This document shows, piece by piece, positions 9,758-16,993 of a stretch of DNA of 30,670 nt. The position numbers and the translations under genes were made by a program. This DNA is from Porticoccaceae bacterium. GTDB lineage: Bacteria; Pseudomonadota; Gammaproteobacteria; Pseudomonadales; Porticoccaceae. The notes beneath the pieces are model-generated. The model made no database searches. It was not told the origin of the DNA and worked only from the letters and a program-made list of their open reading frames with translations. The stretch lies in assembly GCA_023228865.1 (NCBI GenBank), contig JALOAH010000055.1, positions 1 to 30,670 of the forward strand, read 5' to 3'. Numbering within the stretch: the stretch's first letter is position 1; every line of letters begins with the position of its first letter.

Positions 9758-9918
9758 TCCCGCAACGTCCACCGATATAAAGGCTCAAGGGCAATTTTCG
9801 TTTCAACAACCATCAGTTAGCGGACATGCTTGGCCGAATTACAACGGCTCATGCCATAACCGCAGAACGCCCCGGCGCCACAGCCCGACGCGAGAGTCAA
9901 TGCTGTCAAAGCTAACGC

Positions 9919-9947
9919 TTGCCAAGCGCTAATAGAATCTGTATAGT
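9919..9947 (+). promoter_or_regulatory. Sigma-70 promoter of rpsT
   Basis: TTGCCA (9919-9924) and TATAGT (9942-9947) are separated by 17 bp, a near-consensus promoter on the plus strand. It would give a leader of about 35 nt before the GTG start of rpsT at 9990, which has an AAAGGAG site. The rest of the queG-rpsT gap (9758-9918) holds no recognised feature except a short antisense frame described under findings. Confidence 0.7.
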
Positions 9948-9989
9948 CCCGCATCCTTAAATCCCTGACTTATTGAAAGGAGCTAACCG

Positions 9990-10256
9990 GTGGCTAATTC
10001 ACCTCAAGCACGCAAGCGCGCCAAGCAAGGCGAAAAGCGTCGGCAGCACAATGCCAGCCTGCGCTCCATGGTGCGCACCTACATCAAACGCGTTCAAGCC
10101 GCTATCGCCACTGGCGATCAGGCCACGGCTCAGGCAGCGTACACCACAGCTGTTCCCGTGATTGACCGCATTGCTGACAAGGGCATCATTCACAAGAACA
10201 AGGCTGCCCGTCACAAGAGCAGACTGAACGCCCAGATCAAGGCTCTCGCCAGCTAA
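9990..10256 (+). CDS. rpsT: Ribosomal protein S20
   Basis: Primary 16S rRNA-binding protein of the small subunit. The 88 residues begin [20 protein letters not shown] and contain [10 protein letters not shown] near the end, the standard S20 pattern of basic helices. The start is GTG; a non-ATG start is usual for this gene (E. coli uses TTG) and is part of S20 translational autoregulation there. The Shine-Dalgarno AAAGGAG lies eight bases upstream. In many gammaproteobacteria rpsT sits beside murJ-ribF; here it sits between queG and aspS, so the local order is rearranged. Confidence 0.97.
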   Translation: MANSPQARKRAKQGEKRRQHNASLRSMVRTYIKRVQAAIATGDQATAQAAYTTAVPVIDRIADKGIIHKNKAARHKSRLNAQIKALAS

Positions 10257-10268
10257 GTATTTTTGCCT

Positions 10269-10290
10269 GCCCGAGCATGCCGGGCTTTTG
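10269..10290 (+). terminator. Candidate rpsT terminator
   Basis: A short GC stem GCCCG/CGGGC (10269-10273 and 10281-10285) with a 7-nt loop is followed by TTTTG, 12 bp after the rpsT stop. The stem is only five base pairs, so it may work together with the longer hairpins that follow. Confidence 0.5.
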
Positions 10291-10311
10291 ACACAATCCC
10301 AGTGTCAAAAG
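10285..10311. repeat. Perfect 10-bp inverted repeat
   Basis: CTTTTGACAC (10285-10294) and GTGTCAAAAG (10302-10311) are exact complements around a 7-nt spacer. It directly abuts the rpsT terminator stem, sharing one base and its T-run. It could form an alternative hairpin or be a protein-binding palindrome. The function is unknown. Confidence 0.7.
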
Positions 10312-10355
10312 ACTATCGCGACCACGCCAGGTAAGCAGATGGCATATTAAGAGTT

Positions 10356-10398
10356 GGCAATAAAAAAACCCGCTTCTGTCAGCGGGTTTTTTATTGCC
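10356..10398. terminator. Bidirectional intrinsic terminator between rpsT and aspS
   Basis: Arms 10356-10374 and 10381-10398 pair almost perfectly around the 6-nt loop TCTGTC. The GC core is ACCCGCT/AGCGGGT, flanked by seven A on one side and six T on the other. Both strands therefore read as hairpin plus U-run, ending rpsT on plus and aspS on minus. This is the clearest terminator in the region. Confidence 0.88.
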
Positions 10399-10477
10399 TG
10401 AAGATTCCCCTCTTCTCAAAGGGTCGCCCTTTTCAAACGCTCTATTAGCCCAACATAACAGCTTGCCGGGTTGATAT

Positions 10478-10509
10478 CGACAACCTGAAACCCTGGCTTC
10501 AGGTTGTCG
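10478..10509. repeat. 12-bp perfect inverted repeat next to the aspS stop
   Basis: CGACAACCTGAA (10478-10489) and TTCAGGTTGTCG (10498-10509) are exact complements with an 8-nt spacer, starting 9 bp beyond the aspS stop. No T-run follows in the aspS direction, so it is not a classical terminator. It could protect the 3' end of the aspS mRNA or be a binding site. Confidence 0.75.
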
Positions 10510-10517
10510 CAAAAGGT

Positions 10518-12290
10518 TTACTGCTGTGGCTTTTCACGACGCCTGATGTGGAGCTCTTTCAATTGCTCATTGCTGACTGCCCCCGGAGCATCGGTGAGCA
10601 GGCAGTTGGCGGATTGGGTTTTGGGAAAAGCGATAACATCGCGAATGGAGTCCGCACCCACCATCAGCATCACCAGGCGATCGAGCCCAAAGGCCAGGCC
10701 ACCATGGGGCGGGCAGCCGTATTTAAGCGCATCAAGCAGAAAACCGAATTTCTCCTGCGCTTCTTCCTCACCTATGCCCAGAACTTTGAAGACTTCCCGC
10801 TGCATCACCGGCGAGTGAATACGGATGGAACCGCCACCGATCTCGGTGCCGTTGAGCACCATATCGTAGGCCTGGGATAGCGCCGCTTCAGGATTTGCCG
10901 CCAGTTCTTCCGGTGAACACGCAGGGCGAGTAAAGGGGTGATGGATGGATGTCCAACCGCCTTTTTCATCATCTTCAAACATGGGAAAGTCCACCACCCA
11001 CAGCGGCGCCCAGTCGCAGGTATAAAGATTGAGATCTTCACCGAGCTTGCAGCGCAGGGCACCCAGGGCGTCATTAACAACTTTTGCCCTGTCGGCGCCG
11101 AAGAAAATCACGTCGCCGGTTTCAGCGCCAAGGCGCTCCAAAATCGCTTTGCGGGTTGCTTCCGGCAAAAATTTGACAATCGGCGATTGCAGGCCGTTTT
11201 CAAGATCGTTGACATCATTGACCTTGATATAGGCCAACCCCTTGGCGCCGTAAATAGAGACAAACTGGGTGTAGGCGTCGATTTGCTTGCGGGACAACAG
11301 GTCGTTGCCATTTTTCACCACCATGGCGGCGACGCGCCCTTTGGGATCGTTGGCGGGACCAGAGAAAACCTTGAATTCCACATCCTTCATCAGATCTTTG
11401 ATTTCCACCAGCTCCAGGGGAATGCGCAGATCCGGCTTGTCGGAACCGTACCTTTCCATCGCTTCTGAATAGGGCATTCTCGGAAAAACCCCCAAATCCA
11501 CATTGAGGGTTTTGTGGAACAGCTCGCGAATCATCTCCTCGGTAATGCCCGTGATCTGCGCTTCGTCGGCAAAGGAAAACTCAATATCCACCTGGGTGAA
11601 TTCCGGCTGACGGTCGGCGCGCAGATCCTCGTCGCGGAAACATTTGACGATCTGAAAATAACGATCCATGCCAGACACCATCAACAGCTGCTTGAACAGC
11701 TGGGGCGACTGGGGCAGCGCAAAAAACTTGCCCTCGTGGGTGCGACTGGGGACAAGGTAATCCCGCGCCCCTTCCGGCGTCGCCCTGGTCAGCATCGGCG
11801 TTTCAATTTCGAGAAAGCCCCGCGCCGAAAGAAAGTTGCGCAGGGCAATGGTGACATCGGAACGAAAGCGCAGGTTGTCCATCATCTTTTTGCGGCGCAA
11901 ATCGAGATAGCGATAGCGAAGACGAACGTCCTCACCCACCTGAATATGTTCATCCAGCTGAAAAGGCGGTGTTTCCGAGGTATTGAGGATGGCCAGTTCA
12001 GTGGCATAGACTTCGATTTCACCGGTTTTCATGGCCGCATTAACCGTGGCCGGAGTCCGCGCCCTCACCTTGCCCTTGAGCTGCAATACATACTCACTGC
12101 GGATTTTGTCGGCAATGGCAAAATATTCGCCACAGTCGGAGTCAAACACCACCTGGGCTATGCCTTCACGGTCGCGCAGGTCGATAAAAATAACCCCGCC
12201 GTGATCCCGACGCCTGTCTACCCACCCACAGAGAGTCACCTCTTCACCGACGTTGGCCGCCCGCAAATCTCCACAATAGCCTGTACGCAT
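10518..12290 (-). CDS. aspS: Aspartyl-tRNA synthetase (probably non-discriminating)
   Basis: Class II synthetase charging tRNA-Asp. It has 590 residues, the size of the E. coli and Pseudomonas enzymes. The N-terminal OB-fold anticodon domain (about 1-105) contains [18 protein letters not shown]. The catalytic core has motif 2 [16 protein letters not shown], the bacterial GAD insert (about 280-420) and motif 3 [13 protein letters not shown] near the C-terminus. H30 corresponds to the H31 that marks the non-discriminating P. aeruginosa enzyme, where E. coli has leucine. The ATG at 12288-12290 is preceded by AGGAA. The gene follows fmdB by 100 bp on the same strand. The usual downstream yebC-ruvCAB genes are absent; the gene ends against rpsT. 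Confidence 0.97.
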   Translation of the reverse strand: MRTGYCGDLRAANVGEEVTLCGWVDRRRDHGGVIFIDLRDREGIAQVVFDSDCGEYFAIADKIRSEYVLQLKGKVRARTPATVNAAMKTGEIEVYATELAILNTSETPPFQLDEHIQVGEDVRLRYRYLDLRRKKMMDNLRFRSDVTIALRNFLSARGFLEIETPMLTRATPEGARDYLVPSRTHEGKFFALPQSPQLFKQLLMVSGMDRYFQIVKCFRDEDLRADRQPEFTQVDIEFSFADEAQITGITEEMIRELFHKTLNVDLGVFPRMPYSEAMERYGSDKPDLRIPLELVEIKDLMKDVEFKVFSGPANDPKGRVAAMVVKNGNDLLSRKQIDAYTQFVSIYGAKGLAYIKVNDVNDLENGLQSPIVKFLPEATRKAILERLGAETGDVIFFGADRAKVVNDALGALRCKLGEDLNLYTCDWAPLWVVDFPMFEDDEKGGWTSIHHPFTRPACSPEELAANPEAALSQAYDMVLNGTEIGGGSIRIHSPVMQREVFKVLGIGEEEAQEKFGFLLDALKYGCPPHGGLAFGLDRLVMLMVGADSIRDVIAFPKTQSANCLLTDAPGAVSNEQLKELHIRRREKPQQ

Positions 12291-12390
12291 TTAATCTATT
12301 TCCTAAAGTCAAAGTCTGTATTCAAAGCCTTGAACGCCTAGCGGGTTGTCGGACTTGCCCTCGTCACAAACAACCAAACTCGACAACCTC

Positions 12391-12684
12391 CTAGGAGGCA
12401 TCCGCCGCTTTGGTGGCGCTGCCGCTACTGGATGACTCCGCAGCAGCACTGGTGCTGGTCGCAGTGGACGAACCCTGCTCACCGGCAAGATTTTTCTTTT
12501 TGTCCTTTTTAAAATCGGTTTCATACCAGCCAGAACCGCTAAGGCGAAAGGACGGAGCGCTGAGCAATTTCTTTAGCTCATTTTTCTGACAGGCGGGGCA
12601 CTCGACAAGAGGCGCATCGCTAATTTTCTGAATCGCGTCAAACTCATGGCCACAGGCCTTACATTCATAGGCATAGATAGGCAT
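12391..12684 (-). CDS. FmdB-family zinc-ribbon protein
   Basis: Small putative regulator of the FmdB/CxxC_CxxC_SSSS family, function unproven. The 97 residues start MPIYAYECKACGHEFD, with a zinc ribbon formed by C8, C11, C29 and C32 (YECKACG and ECPACQ). Then follow the family's SAPSFRLSGSGWYETDFK segment and a low-complexity serine, alanine and threonine tail (about 65-97). The ATG at 12682-12684 fits the family start; the frame extends 26 codons further upstream but without homology. An fmdB gene directly before aspS is common in Pseudomonas and relatives, suggesting one transcript. A perfect TATAAT on the minus strand lies about 90 bp upstream. Confidence 0.9.
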   Translation of the reverse strand: MPIYAYECKACGHEFDAIQKISDAPLVECPACQKNELKKLLSAPSFRLSGSGWYETDFKKDKKKNLAGEQGSSTATSTSAAAESSSSGSATKAADAS

Positions 12685-12773
12685 AGCAATTTGTCCCATT
12701 CTGATAAAAGACCAAGAACCGCCTCCAAACGGGAGGCGACACCCCCACGTGGAAGCCAACACAAAGGGCGGGC

Positions 12774-12779
12774 ATTATA
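12774..12779 (-). promoter_or_regulatory. Candidate -10 box for fmdB-aspS
   Basis: The minus strand reads GGGTATAATGCC with an exact TATAAT. The -35 position 17 bp upstream reads TTCTAG, a weak match. It lies in the 374-bp non-coding region between fmdB and the HU-like gene, which otherwise holds only the HU-like promoter and its leader. Confidence 0.45.
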
Positions 12780-12870
12780 CCCCAGAGACACAGTAGCTAG
12801 AAGTGCGTAACAAATATCTTCGTATTGGCACAGAAATGGCAGAAAATCACTATTTTTATAGCTTCCTTTG

Positions 12871-12899
12871 TTGCCATTAGCGAAAATATGCTTTATATA
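12871..12899 (+). promoter_or_regulatory. Sigma-70 promoter of the HU-like gene
   Basis: TTGCCA (12871-12876), a 17-bp spacer and TATATA (12894-12899) form a good promoter on plus. The resulting leader is about 150 nt before the ATG at 13059. It contains two small dyads, TCACC/GGTGA (about 12920-12935) and CTGAT/ATCAG (about 12942-12953). The long leader suggests post-transcriptional control. Confidence 0.6.
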
Positions 12900-13058
12900 T
12901 AGTCACGGCTGCGGTTGTATTCACCCCAGCGGTGATTTAAGTCTGATCTATCAGGAAGAAACCCCGAACACCGGATCGAGAAGAAGCCGTAAAAAAGAAT
13001 ACAAGTCATTCTGTGAGTGCATCTAAATTCAAAAAACGCTAACAAAGGGATCCATCTT

Positions 13059-13481
13059 ATGGCAACGAAAAAAGCAACCTCCGCTCCTGCGGCAAAAGCC
13101 AAGGCGCCAGCCGCTAAAAAACCTGCCGCCCCCAAGGCTGCAGCTCCAGCACCTGCAAAAAAGCTCGCTGCGGTTACTGAGCGCTTTACAAAAACCCAGA
13201 TCATCACTCAGCTGGCGGAAGACACCGGCCTGGCCAAAAAGGATGTCAATGCAGTCATCGACGGCCTTGGCGACATTATTGAGCGCCACATCAAAAAACG
13301 CGGCGTGGGCGAATTTACCCTGCCCGGCCTGTTCAAAATCAAAACGGTGAAAAAGCCCGCCAAAAAAGCGCGCAAAGGCATCAACCCCTTCACCGGTCAG
13401 GAAACCACTTTTGCAGCCCGCCCTGCCAGCACCAGCGTTAAAATTCTGGCGCTGAAAAAACTCAAGGATATGGCTAACTGA
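13059..13481 (+). CDS. HU/IHF-family DNA-binding protein with basic Lys-Ala-Pro tail
   Basis: Nucleoid-type DNA-bending protein of 140 residues. The first 40 or so are a disordered tail made almost only of Ala, Lys and Pro, with PAAKAKAPAAKKPAAPK-like repeats resembling eukaryotic H1 or bacterial AlgP/Hc-type tails. Residues about 43-137 form a bacterial HU fold: the FTKTQIITQLAEDTGLAKKDVNAVIDGLGDII helices (in two blocks), then the beta-arm region FTLPGLFKIKTVKKPAKKARKGINPFTGQE. The typical HU arm proline motif is present as GINPFTG. The ATG at 13059 follows AAAGGGA. It converges with the HIT gene, the two stop codons being 5 bp apart. It is a paralogue-type HU, not the housekeeping hupB. 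Its role in chromosome architecture is inferred. Confidence 0.88.
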   Translation: MATKKATSAPAAKAKAPAAKKPAAPKAAAPAPAKKLAAVTERFTKTQIITQLAEDTGLAKKDVNAVIDGLGDIIERHIKKRGVGEFTLPGLFKIKTVKKPAKKARKGINPFTGQETTFAARPASTSVKILALKKLKDMAN

Positions 13482-13486
13482 GCAAT

Positions 13487-13921
13487 TTAAGCCGACAACT
13501 CAGTCATCGGTTTAAAACCCTCACCAAGGCGGGCAAGCAACTTTTCAGCCCGCCTTGCTTCATCTCCCCCCTCAAAGATTTTCCCTGCAACAGCCCCCCA
13601 CACCGGATTCGGCCATGCAGGATCCCCAGTGTAGCGCACAATATGATGAACATGGAGCTGCGGCACCATATTTCCCAGTGCTGCCACATTGAGTTTGTCC
13701 CCGGCAAACACCCTCATGGCCACCTCGGACAAATGCCGCGACTCTGCCATCAACTGCTGATAATCTGCACAGTCCAGCTGATAGAGCTCTTTTATTGCAT
13801 GGCGCTGAGGCACCAAAATAAACCAGGGGTAATTGGCGTCCCGGCTCATCAATAACAGCGACAAGGGAAAGGCGCCAAGCACATAACAGTCTTTTTTCAA
13901 TCTTTCATCCAGGGCAAACAA
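13487..13921 (-). CDS. HIT-family hydrolase
   Basis: Histidine-triad nucleotide hydrolase or transferase of the diadenosine-tetraphosphate-hydrolase-like group; the exact substrate is unknown. The signature is [22 protein letters not shown], read in two blocks, in which the first histidine of the triad motif is glutamine, as is common in this proteobacterial subfamily. The [12 protein letters not shown] segment is also typical. I prefer the TTG at 13919-13921 (144 residues, start [12 protein letters not shown]) because GGAGGA lies just upstream and related proteins start there. The longest frame begins at an ATG at 13948, which would sit only a few bases after a likely -10 box. The gene is divergent from proS. 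Confidence 0.88.
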   Translation of the reverse strand: MFALDERLKKDCYVLGAFPLSLLLMSRDANYPWFILVPQRHAIKELYQLDCADYQQLMAESRHLSEVAMRVFAGDKLNVAALGNMVPQLHVHHIVRYTGDPAWPNPVWGAVAGKIFEGGDEARRAEKLLARLGEGFKPMTELSA

Positions 13922-13953
13922 AACGTCCTCCACGACAGCATCTCTCATCAGGC

Positions 13954-13982
13954 ACTATACCCCGCAACCCCATAGCCTTAAA
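13954..13982 (-). promoter_or_regulatory. Candidate promoter of the HIT gene
   Basis: On the minus strand, TTTAAG (13977-13982) and TATAGT (13954-13959) are 17 bp apart. Transcription would start around 13947, which supports the downstream TTG start of the HIT gene. Confidence 0.45.
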
Positions 13983-14021
13983 ATAGGCCGCTTAAAATCA
14001 TACGCACCGCAAAGAGGAACC

Positions 14022-15737
14022 ATGCGCGCCAGCCGTTACCTGATATCCACCCAAAAAGAATCTCCCGCTGATGCCGAAATTATCAGCCATAAACTCATGC
14101 TCAGAGCGGGAATGATTCGCAAACTGGCCTCCGGCCTCTATACCTGGATGCCCATCGGCCTGCGCGTACTGCGCAAAGTAGAAAAAATTGTTCGCGAAGA
14201 AATGGACAAATCCGGCGCTCAGGAAGTACTAATGCCCGTGGTTCAGCCTGCAGATTTGTGGGTGGAATCCGGGCGCTGGGAACAGTATGGCCCGGAATTA
14301 TTGCGTATCTCCGACCGGCATCAACGCGAATTCTGTCTGGGTCCAACCCATGAAGAAGTGATCACCGACCTCATCCGCAATGAAGTGCGCAGCTATAAAC
14401 AGCTGCCGGCAAATTTTTACCAGATTCAAACCAAATTCCGCGATGAAATCCGCCCCCGCTTTGGTATTATGCGGGCGCGGGAATTTCTCATGAAAGATGC
14501 CTATTCGTTTCACACATCCCAGCCAAGCCTTCAGGAAAGCTACGACCTGATGCACCGCACCTACTGCAATATTTTCACCCGTCTCGGCCTCAACTTTCGC
14601 CCCGTGCTCGCGGATACCGGCAGTATCGGCGGTAACTTTTCCCACGAATTCCATGTTCTCGCCGACTCTGGAGAAGATGCCATCGCCTTCTCCACAGGCA
14701 GTGACTACGCCGCCAACATTGAAAAGGCCGAAGCTCTGCCGCCTGCCAACAAGGCCGACGCAGCAACACAGGCTCTGGCGGAAGTGGCCACCCCCGGCGC
14801 CCACAGCATTGAAGATATCTGCAAACTGCTTGCTGTAACGCCACAGCAAACCCTGAAAACCCTGATCGTAAAAGCTGATGAAGAAGGCAAGCTTATCGCC
14901 CTGATGGTGCGCGGCGACCACGAACTCAATGACATTAAGGCCGAAAAACTTGACGGCGTACTGTCGCCGCTCACTTTTGCCAGCGATATAGAAATCAGGA
15001 CGGCTACCGGATGCGCCGTCGGTTCCCTGGGCCCGGTAAACCTCGCCATTCCCGCCATCGTCGACCGCAGCGCCGCAGTGCTCACCGATTTTGTCTGTGG
15101 CGCCAACCGGGACGGCTTCCATCTCACGGGCGTTAACTGGGGACGGGATTGCAAACTTCCCCGCGTCGAAGATATCCGCAATGTGGTCGCCGGCGATCCC
15201 AGCCCCGACGGCCATGGCCAGCTGGAGATTCGCCGGGGCATTGAAGTCGGCCATATTTTCCAGCTGGGCACCAAATACAGCGAAGCCCTGAACGCCAAAG
15301 TACTCAACGAAGAGGGCAAGGAACAAACCATGCTGATGGGCTGCTATGGCATTGGCGTCAGCCGCGTGGTCGCAGCTGCCATTGAACAGAACAACGACGC
15401 CAACGGCATTATCTGGCCTGACAGCATTGCCCCTTTTCAGATTGCTCTGGTGCCCATCAATGCCCACAAATCCCAGCAGGTCATGGCTTACTGCGAAGAC
15501 CTGTACACAAAGCTCTCCCAAGCGGGTTACGACGTTCTCTATATGGATCAGGAAAAAGCTCGCCTCGGCGTTATGCTCGCCGACATCGAACTGATCGGGA
15601 TTCCCCACCGCCTTGTTGTCGGCGATCGCGGTCTCGAAAACGCCATGGTGGAATACAAAGGCCGCCGGGATGAAAACTCCCTCGAAGTCCCCGTCACCCA
15701 GCTGGTGGAGTTCCTTGCCGGAAAAATCCGTACCTGA
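14022..15737 (+). CDS. proS: Prolyl-tRNA synthetase (bacterial type, with editing domain)
   Basis: Class II synthetase charging tRNA-Pro, 571 residues as in E. coli. The N-terminal catalytic part starts [20 protein letters not shown] and has [43 protein letters not shown] (two blocks) and the motif 2 region. The INS editing domain (about residues 225-400, YbaK-like, with [10 protein letters not shown] and the [20 protein letters not shown] region) removes Ala from tRNA-Pro. Motif 3 is [18 protein letters not shown], followed by the anticodon domain ([11 protein letters not shown] onwards). The ATG at 14022 follows AGAGGA. It appears monocistronic, followed by a long hairpin. Confidence 0.98.
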   Translation: MRASRYLISTQKESPADAEIISHKLMLRAGMIRKLASGLYTWMPIGLRVLRKVEKIVREEMDKSGAQEVLMPVVQPADLWVESGRWEQYGPELLRISDRHQREFCLGPTHEEVITDLIRNEVRSYKQLPANFYQIQTKFRDEIRPRFGIMRAREFLMKDAYSFHTSQPSLQESYDLMHRTYCNIFTRLGLNFRPVLADTGSIGGNFSHEFHVLADSGEDAIAFSTGSDYAANIEKAEALPPANKADAATQALAEVATPGAHSIEDICKLLAVTPQQTLKTLIVKADEEGKLIALMVRGDHELNDIKAEKLDGVLSPLTFASDIEIRTATGCAVGSLGPVNLAIPAIVDRSAAVLTDFVCGANRDGFHLTGVNWGRDCKLPRVEDIRNVVAGDPSPDGHGQLEIRRGIEVGHIFQLGTKYSEALNAKVLNEEGKEQTMLMGCYGIGVSRVVAAAIEQNNDANGIIWPDSIAPFQIALVPINAHKSQQVMAYCEDLYTKLSQAGYDVLYMDQEKARLGVMLADIELIGIPHRLVVGDRGLENAMVEYKGRRDENSLEVPVTQLVEFLAGKIRT

Positions 15738-15766
15738 TAACGCGCTGTGCTTAAGTCACAACAATG

Positions 15767-15807
15767 TGGAGGAACACAAAAGCGCCAACCGCTCTTGTGT
15801 TCCTCCA
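15767..15807 (+). repeat. Long hairpin just after proS
   Basis: Arms 15767-15779 and 15795-15807 (TGGAGGAACACAA and its exact complement) are extended by an inner AGCG/CGCT pair after one A-C mismatch, leaving the pentaloop CCAAC. This is 17 paired bases in a 41-nt element, 30 bp after the proS stop. There is no T-run on either side. It may be the 3' end of proS mRNA or a leader element for the next gene, since its first arm contains GGAGG. Confidence 0.75.
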
Positions 15808-15834
15808 GCTGCTGCGGCCATTAAACGACTTGTT

Positions 15835-16506
15835 ATGGATTTCCAAAAACATCCGTCTGCACAACTCAGCAGCCTTTTTAGCAGCAAGCCCTGGCAGGGT
15901 CAGAACCCGGGTTTAGCCCGAGTGATTATCCTCAGCTCTGACGCCAACTACGCACCGGAAATAAGCAACCATCCTTTTTTCCAATATATTCTGGAATATC
16001 AACGGGATGGCGTTAGCTTCTGGAAAAAATACGGCGTCCATCACCCTTTTCTTTTGGACAGCTTTCCCTTCAACAAAACCGGACACGGCAGACCCTATCA
16101 CAACAACATCAGAAAGCTTGGATTGAATGCAAGCTACGCAGATAAAATATCCTTTCTTGAGCTGCTGGATATCCCCACAATAGGCAACAAATCAGAAGAC
16201 AGGAAGCAGTTTTACTCACTCGTCTCTGGGCAGCACCTGAGATCTATCGACAATTTGATTAAAAACGATTCGGGCAGATTATTTCTGGTGCCTGGCGGCG
16301 TACTTGAGGACATGCTCTACCTGAAAAAACGTTATCCCGTATTCCCCTGGCTGACATCCATCGAAAACGAGTACTCCATAAATAGCAACCGGATTATTAA
16401 GATTTATCACTTCTCTTCCAGCCATATCCACCGCCAGCTCACCGACATTAGGACAACCATCGACATGTGGATCAAAAATAGGTCTATTGCCTCACCTGAG
16501 CAATAG
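15835..16506 (+). CDS. Uncharacterised protein with uracil-DNA-glycosylase-like motifs
   Basis: Predicted soluble protein of 223 residues. I do not recognise a named family with certainty. An N-terminal segment VIILSSDANYAPEI (about 29-42) sits where UDG-superfamily proteins carry motif A, and YHFSSSHIHRQL (about 195-206) resembles their C-terminal motif B (HPSPxS-like). Between them lie VSFWKKYGVHHPFLLD, KISFLELLDIPTIGNKS and LFLVPGGVLEDM, which look like conserved blocks. The start is uncertain: no Shine-Dalgarno sequence precedes the ATG at 15835, and the frame stays open upstream through the hairpin into proS. It uses more A/T-ending codons (AAT, ATA, AAA) than proS, suggesting a different origin. 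A base-excision or DNA-damage role is inference only. Confidence 0.7.
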   Translation: MDFQKHPSAQLSSLFSSKPWQGQNPGLARVIILSSDANYAPEISNHPFFQYILEYQRDGVSFWKKYGVHHPFLLDSFPFNKTGHGRPYHNNIRKLGLNASYADKISFLELLDIPTIGNKSEDRKQFYSLVSGQHLRSIDNLIKNDSGRLFLVPGGVLEDMLYLKKRYPVFPWLTSIENEYSINSNRIIKIYHFSSSHIHRQLTDIRTTIDMWIKNRSIASPEQ

Positions 16507-16553
16507 GCGCTTTTGAATCAAATACTCACCAGCGATGAACAGAACAATGACGC

Positions 16554-16760
16554 CTAACGGGATAACACCTTCCAGATTTCCACCAACAAATAAAACCACA
16601 ACGCCACTGCCAGCATTAATCGATAAGGTTTTCTCGCCACAGGCTTGGACGGCTGCTCTGGGTTGTCGAGTTTACGCACATTGAAGGAGCCGCACCCCGG
16701 ACATGCCCCGCCGGGAAAGTGGCGACCTTTATAGCTGCAGACAAGGCACTGATAGCTCAT
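16554..16760 (-). CDS. Small zinc-ribbon membrane protein
   Basis: Hypothetical protein of 68 residues. A zinc ribbon (C5, C8, C20, C23 in YQCLVCSYKG and GACPGCGS) is followed by a basic, proline-containing linker and one membrane segment (about 48-65, LMLAVALWFYLLVEIW). The ribbon would probably face the cytoplasm. I chose the ATG at 16758-16760; an ATG at 16778 would add six residues, and neither has a strong Shine-Dalgarno sequence. The gene is isolated and opposite to its neighbours. The function is unknown. Confidence 0.65.
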   Translation of the reverse strand: MSYQCLVCSYKGRHFPGGACPGCGSFNVRKLDNPEQPSKPVARKPYRLMLAVALWFYLLVEIWKVLSR

Positions 16761-16933
16761 TTTTATTCTCAACGGCATTCAATGATAGAAAGTATTGCAC
16801 GATCCACAACTGAATGCTGACGCCATCGCCACAAGAGCCTGCGGACAATCCGACAAAACTGCACAAAAGTTGAGAAAAACCCGCCTTCCCTTTGACTTGG
16901 AAACATTTTTTACTTATTTTTTAGTTATAAGAC

Positions 16934-16961
16934 TTGTCAAAGTTTTAAAAAAGACTACTCT
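16934..16961 (+). promoter_or_regulatory. Candidate promoter of the LysM-peptidase gene
   Basis: TTGTCA (16934-16939) and TACTCT (16956-16961) are separated by 16 bp, in a very AT-rich stretch (16905-16960) about 33 bp before the ATG at 16994. The upstream T/A tracts could act as an UP element. Confidence 0.5.
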
Positions 16962-16993
16962 AGAGGCTACAAAAACAGCTCGCGACGAACATC

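Noticed and set aside
14298..15608. 436-codon minus-strand frame
   Set aside because: Exact antisense shadow of proS, whose motifs and codon use are clear.
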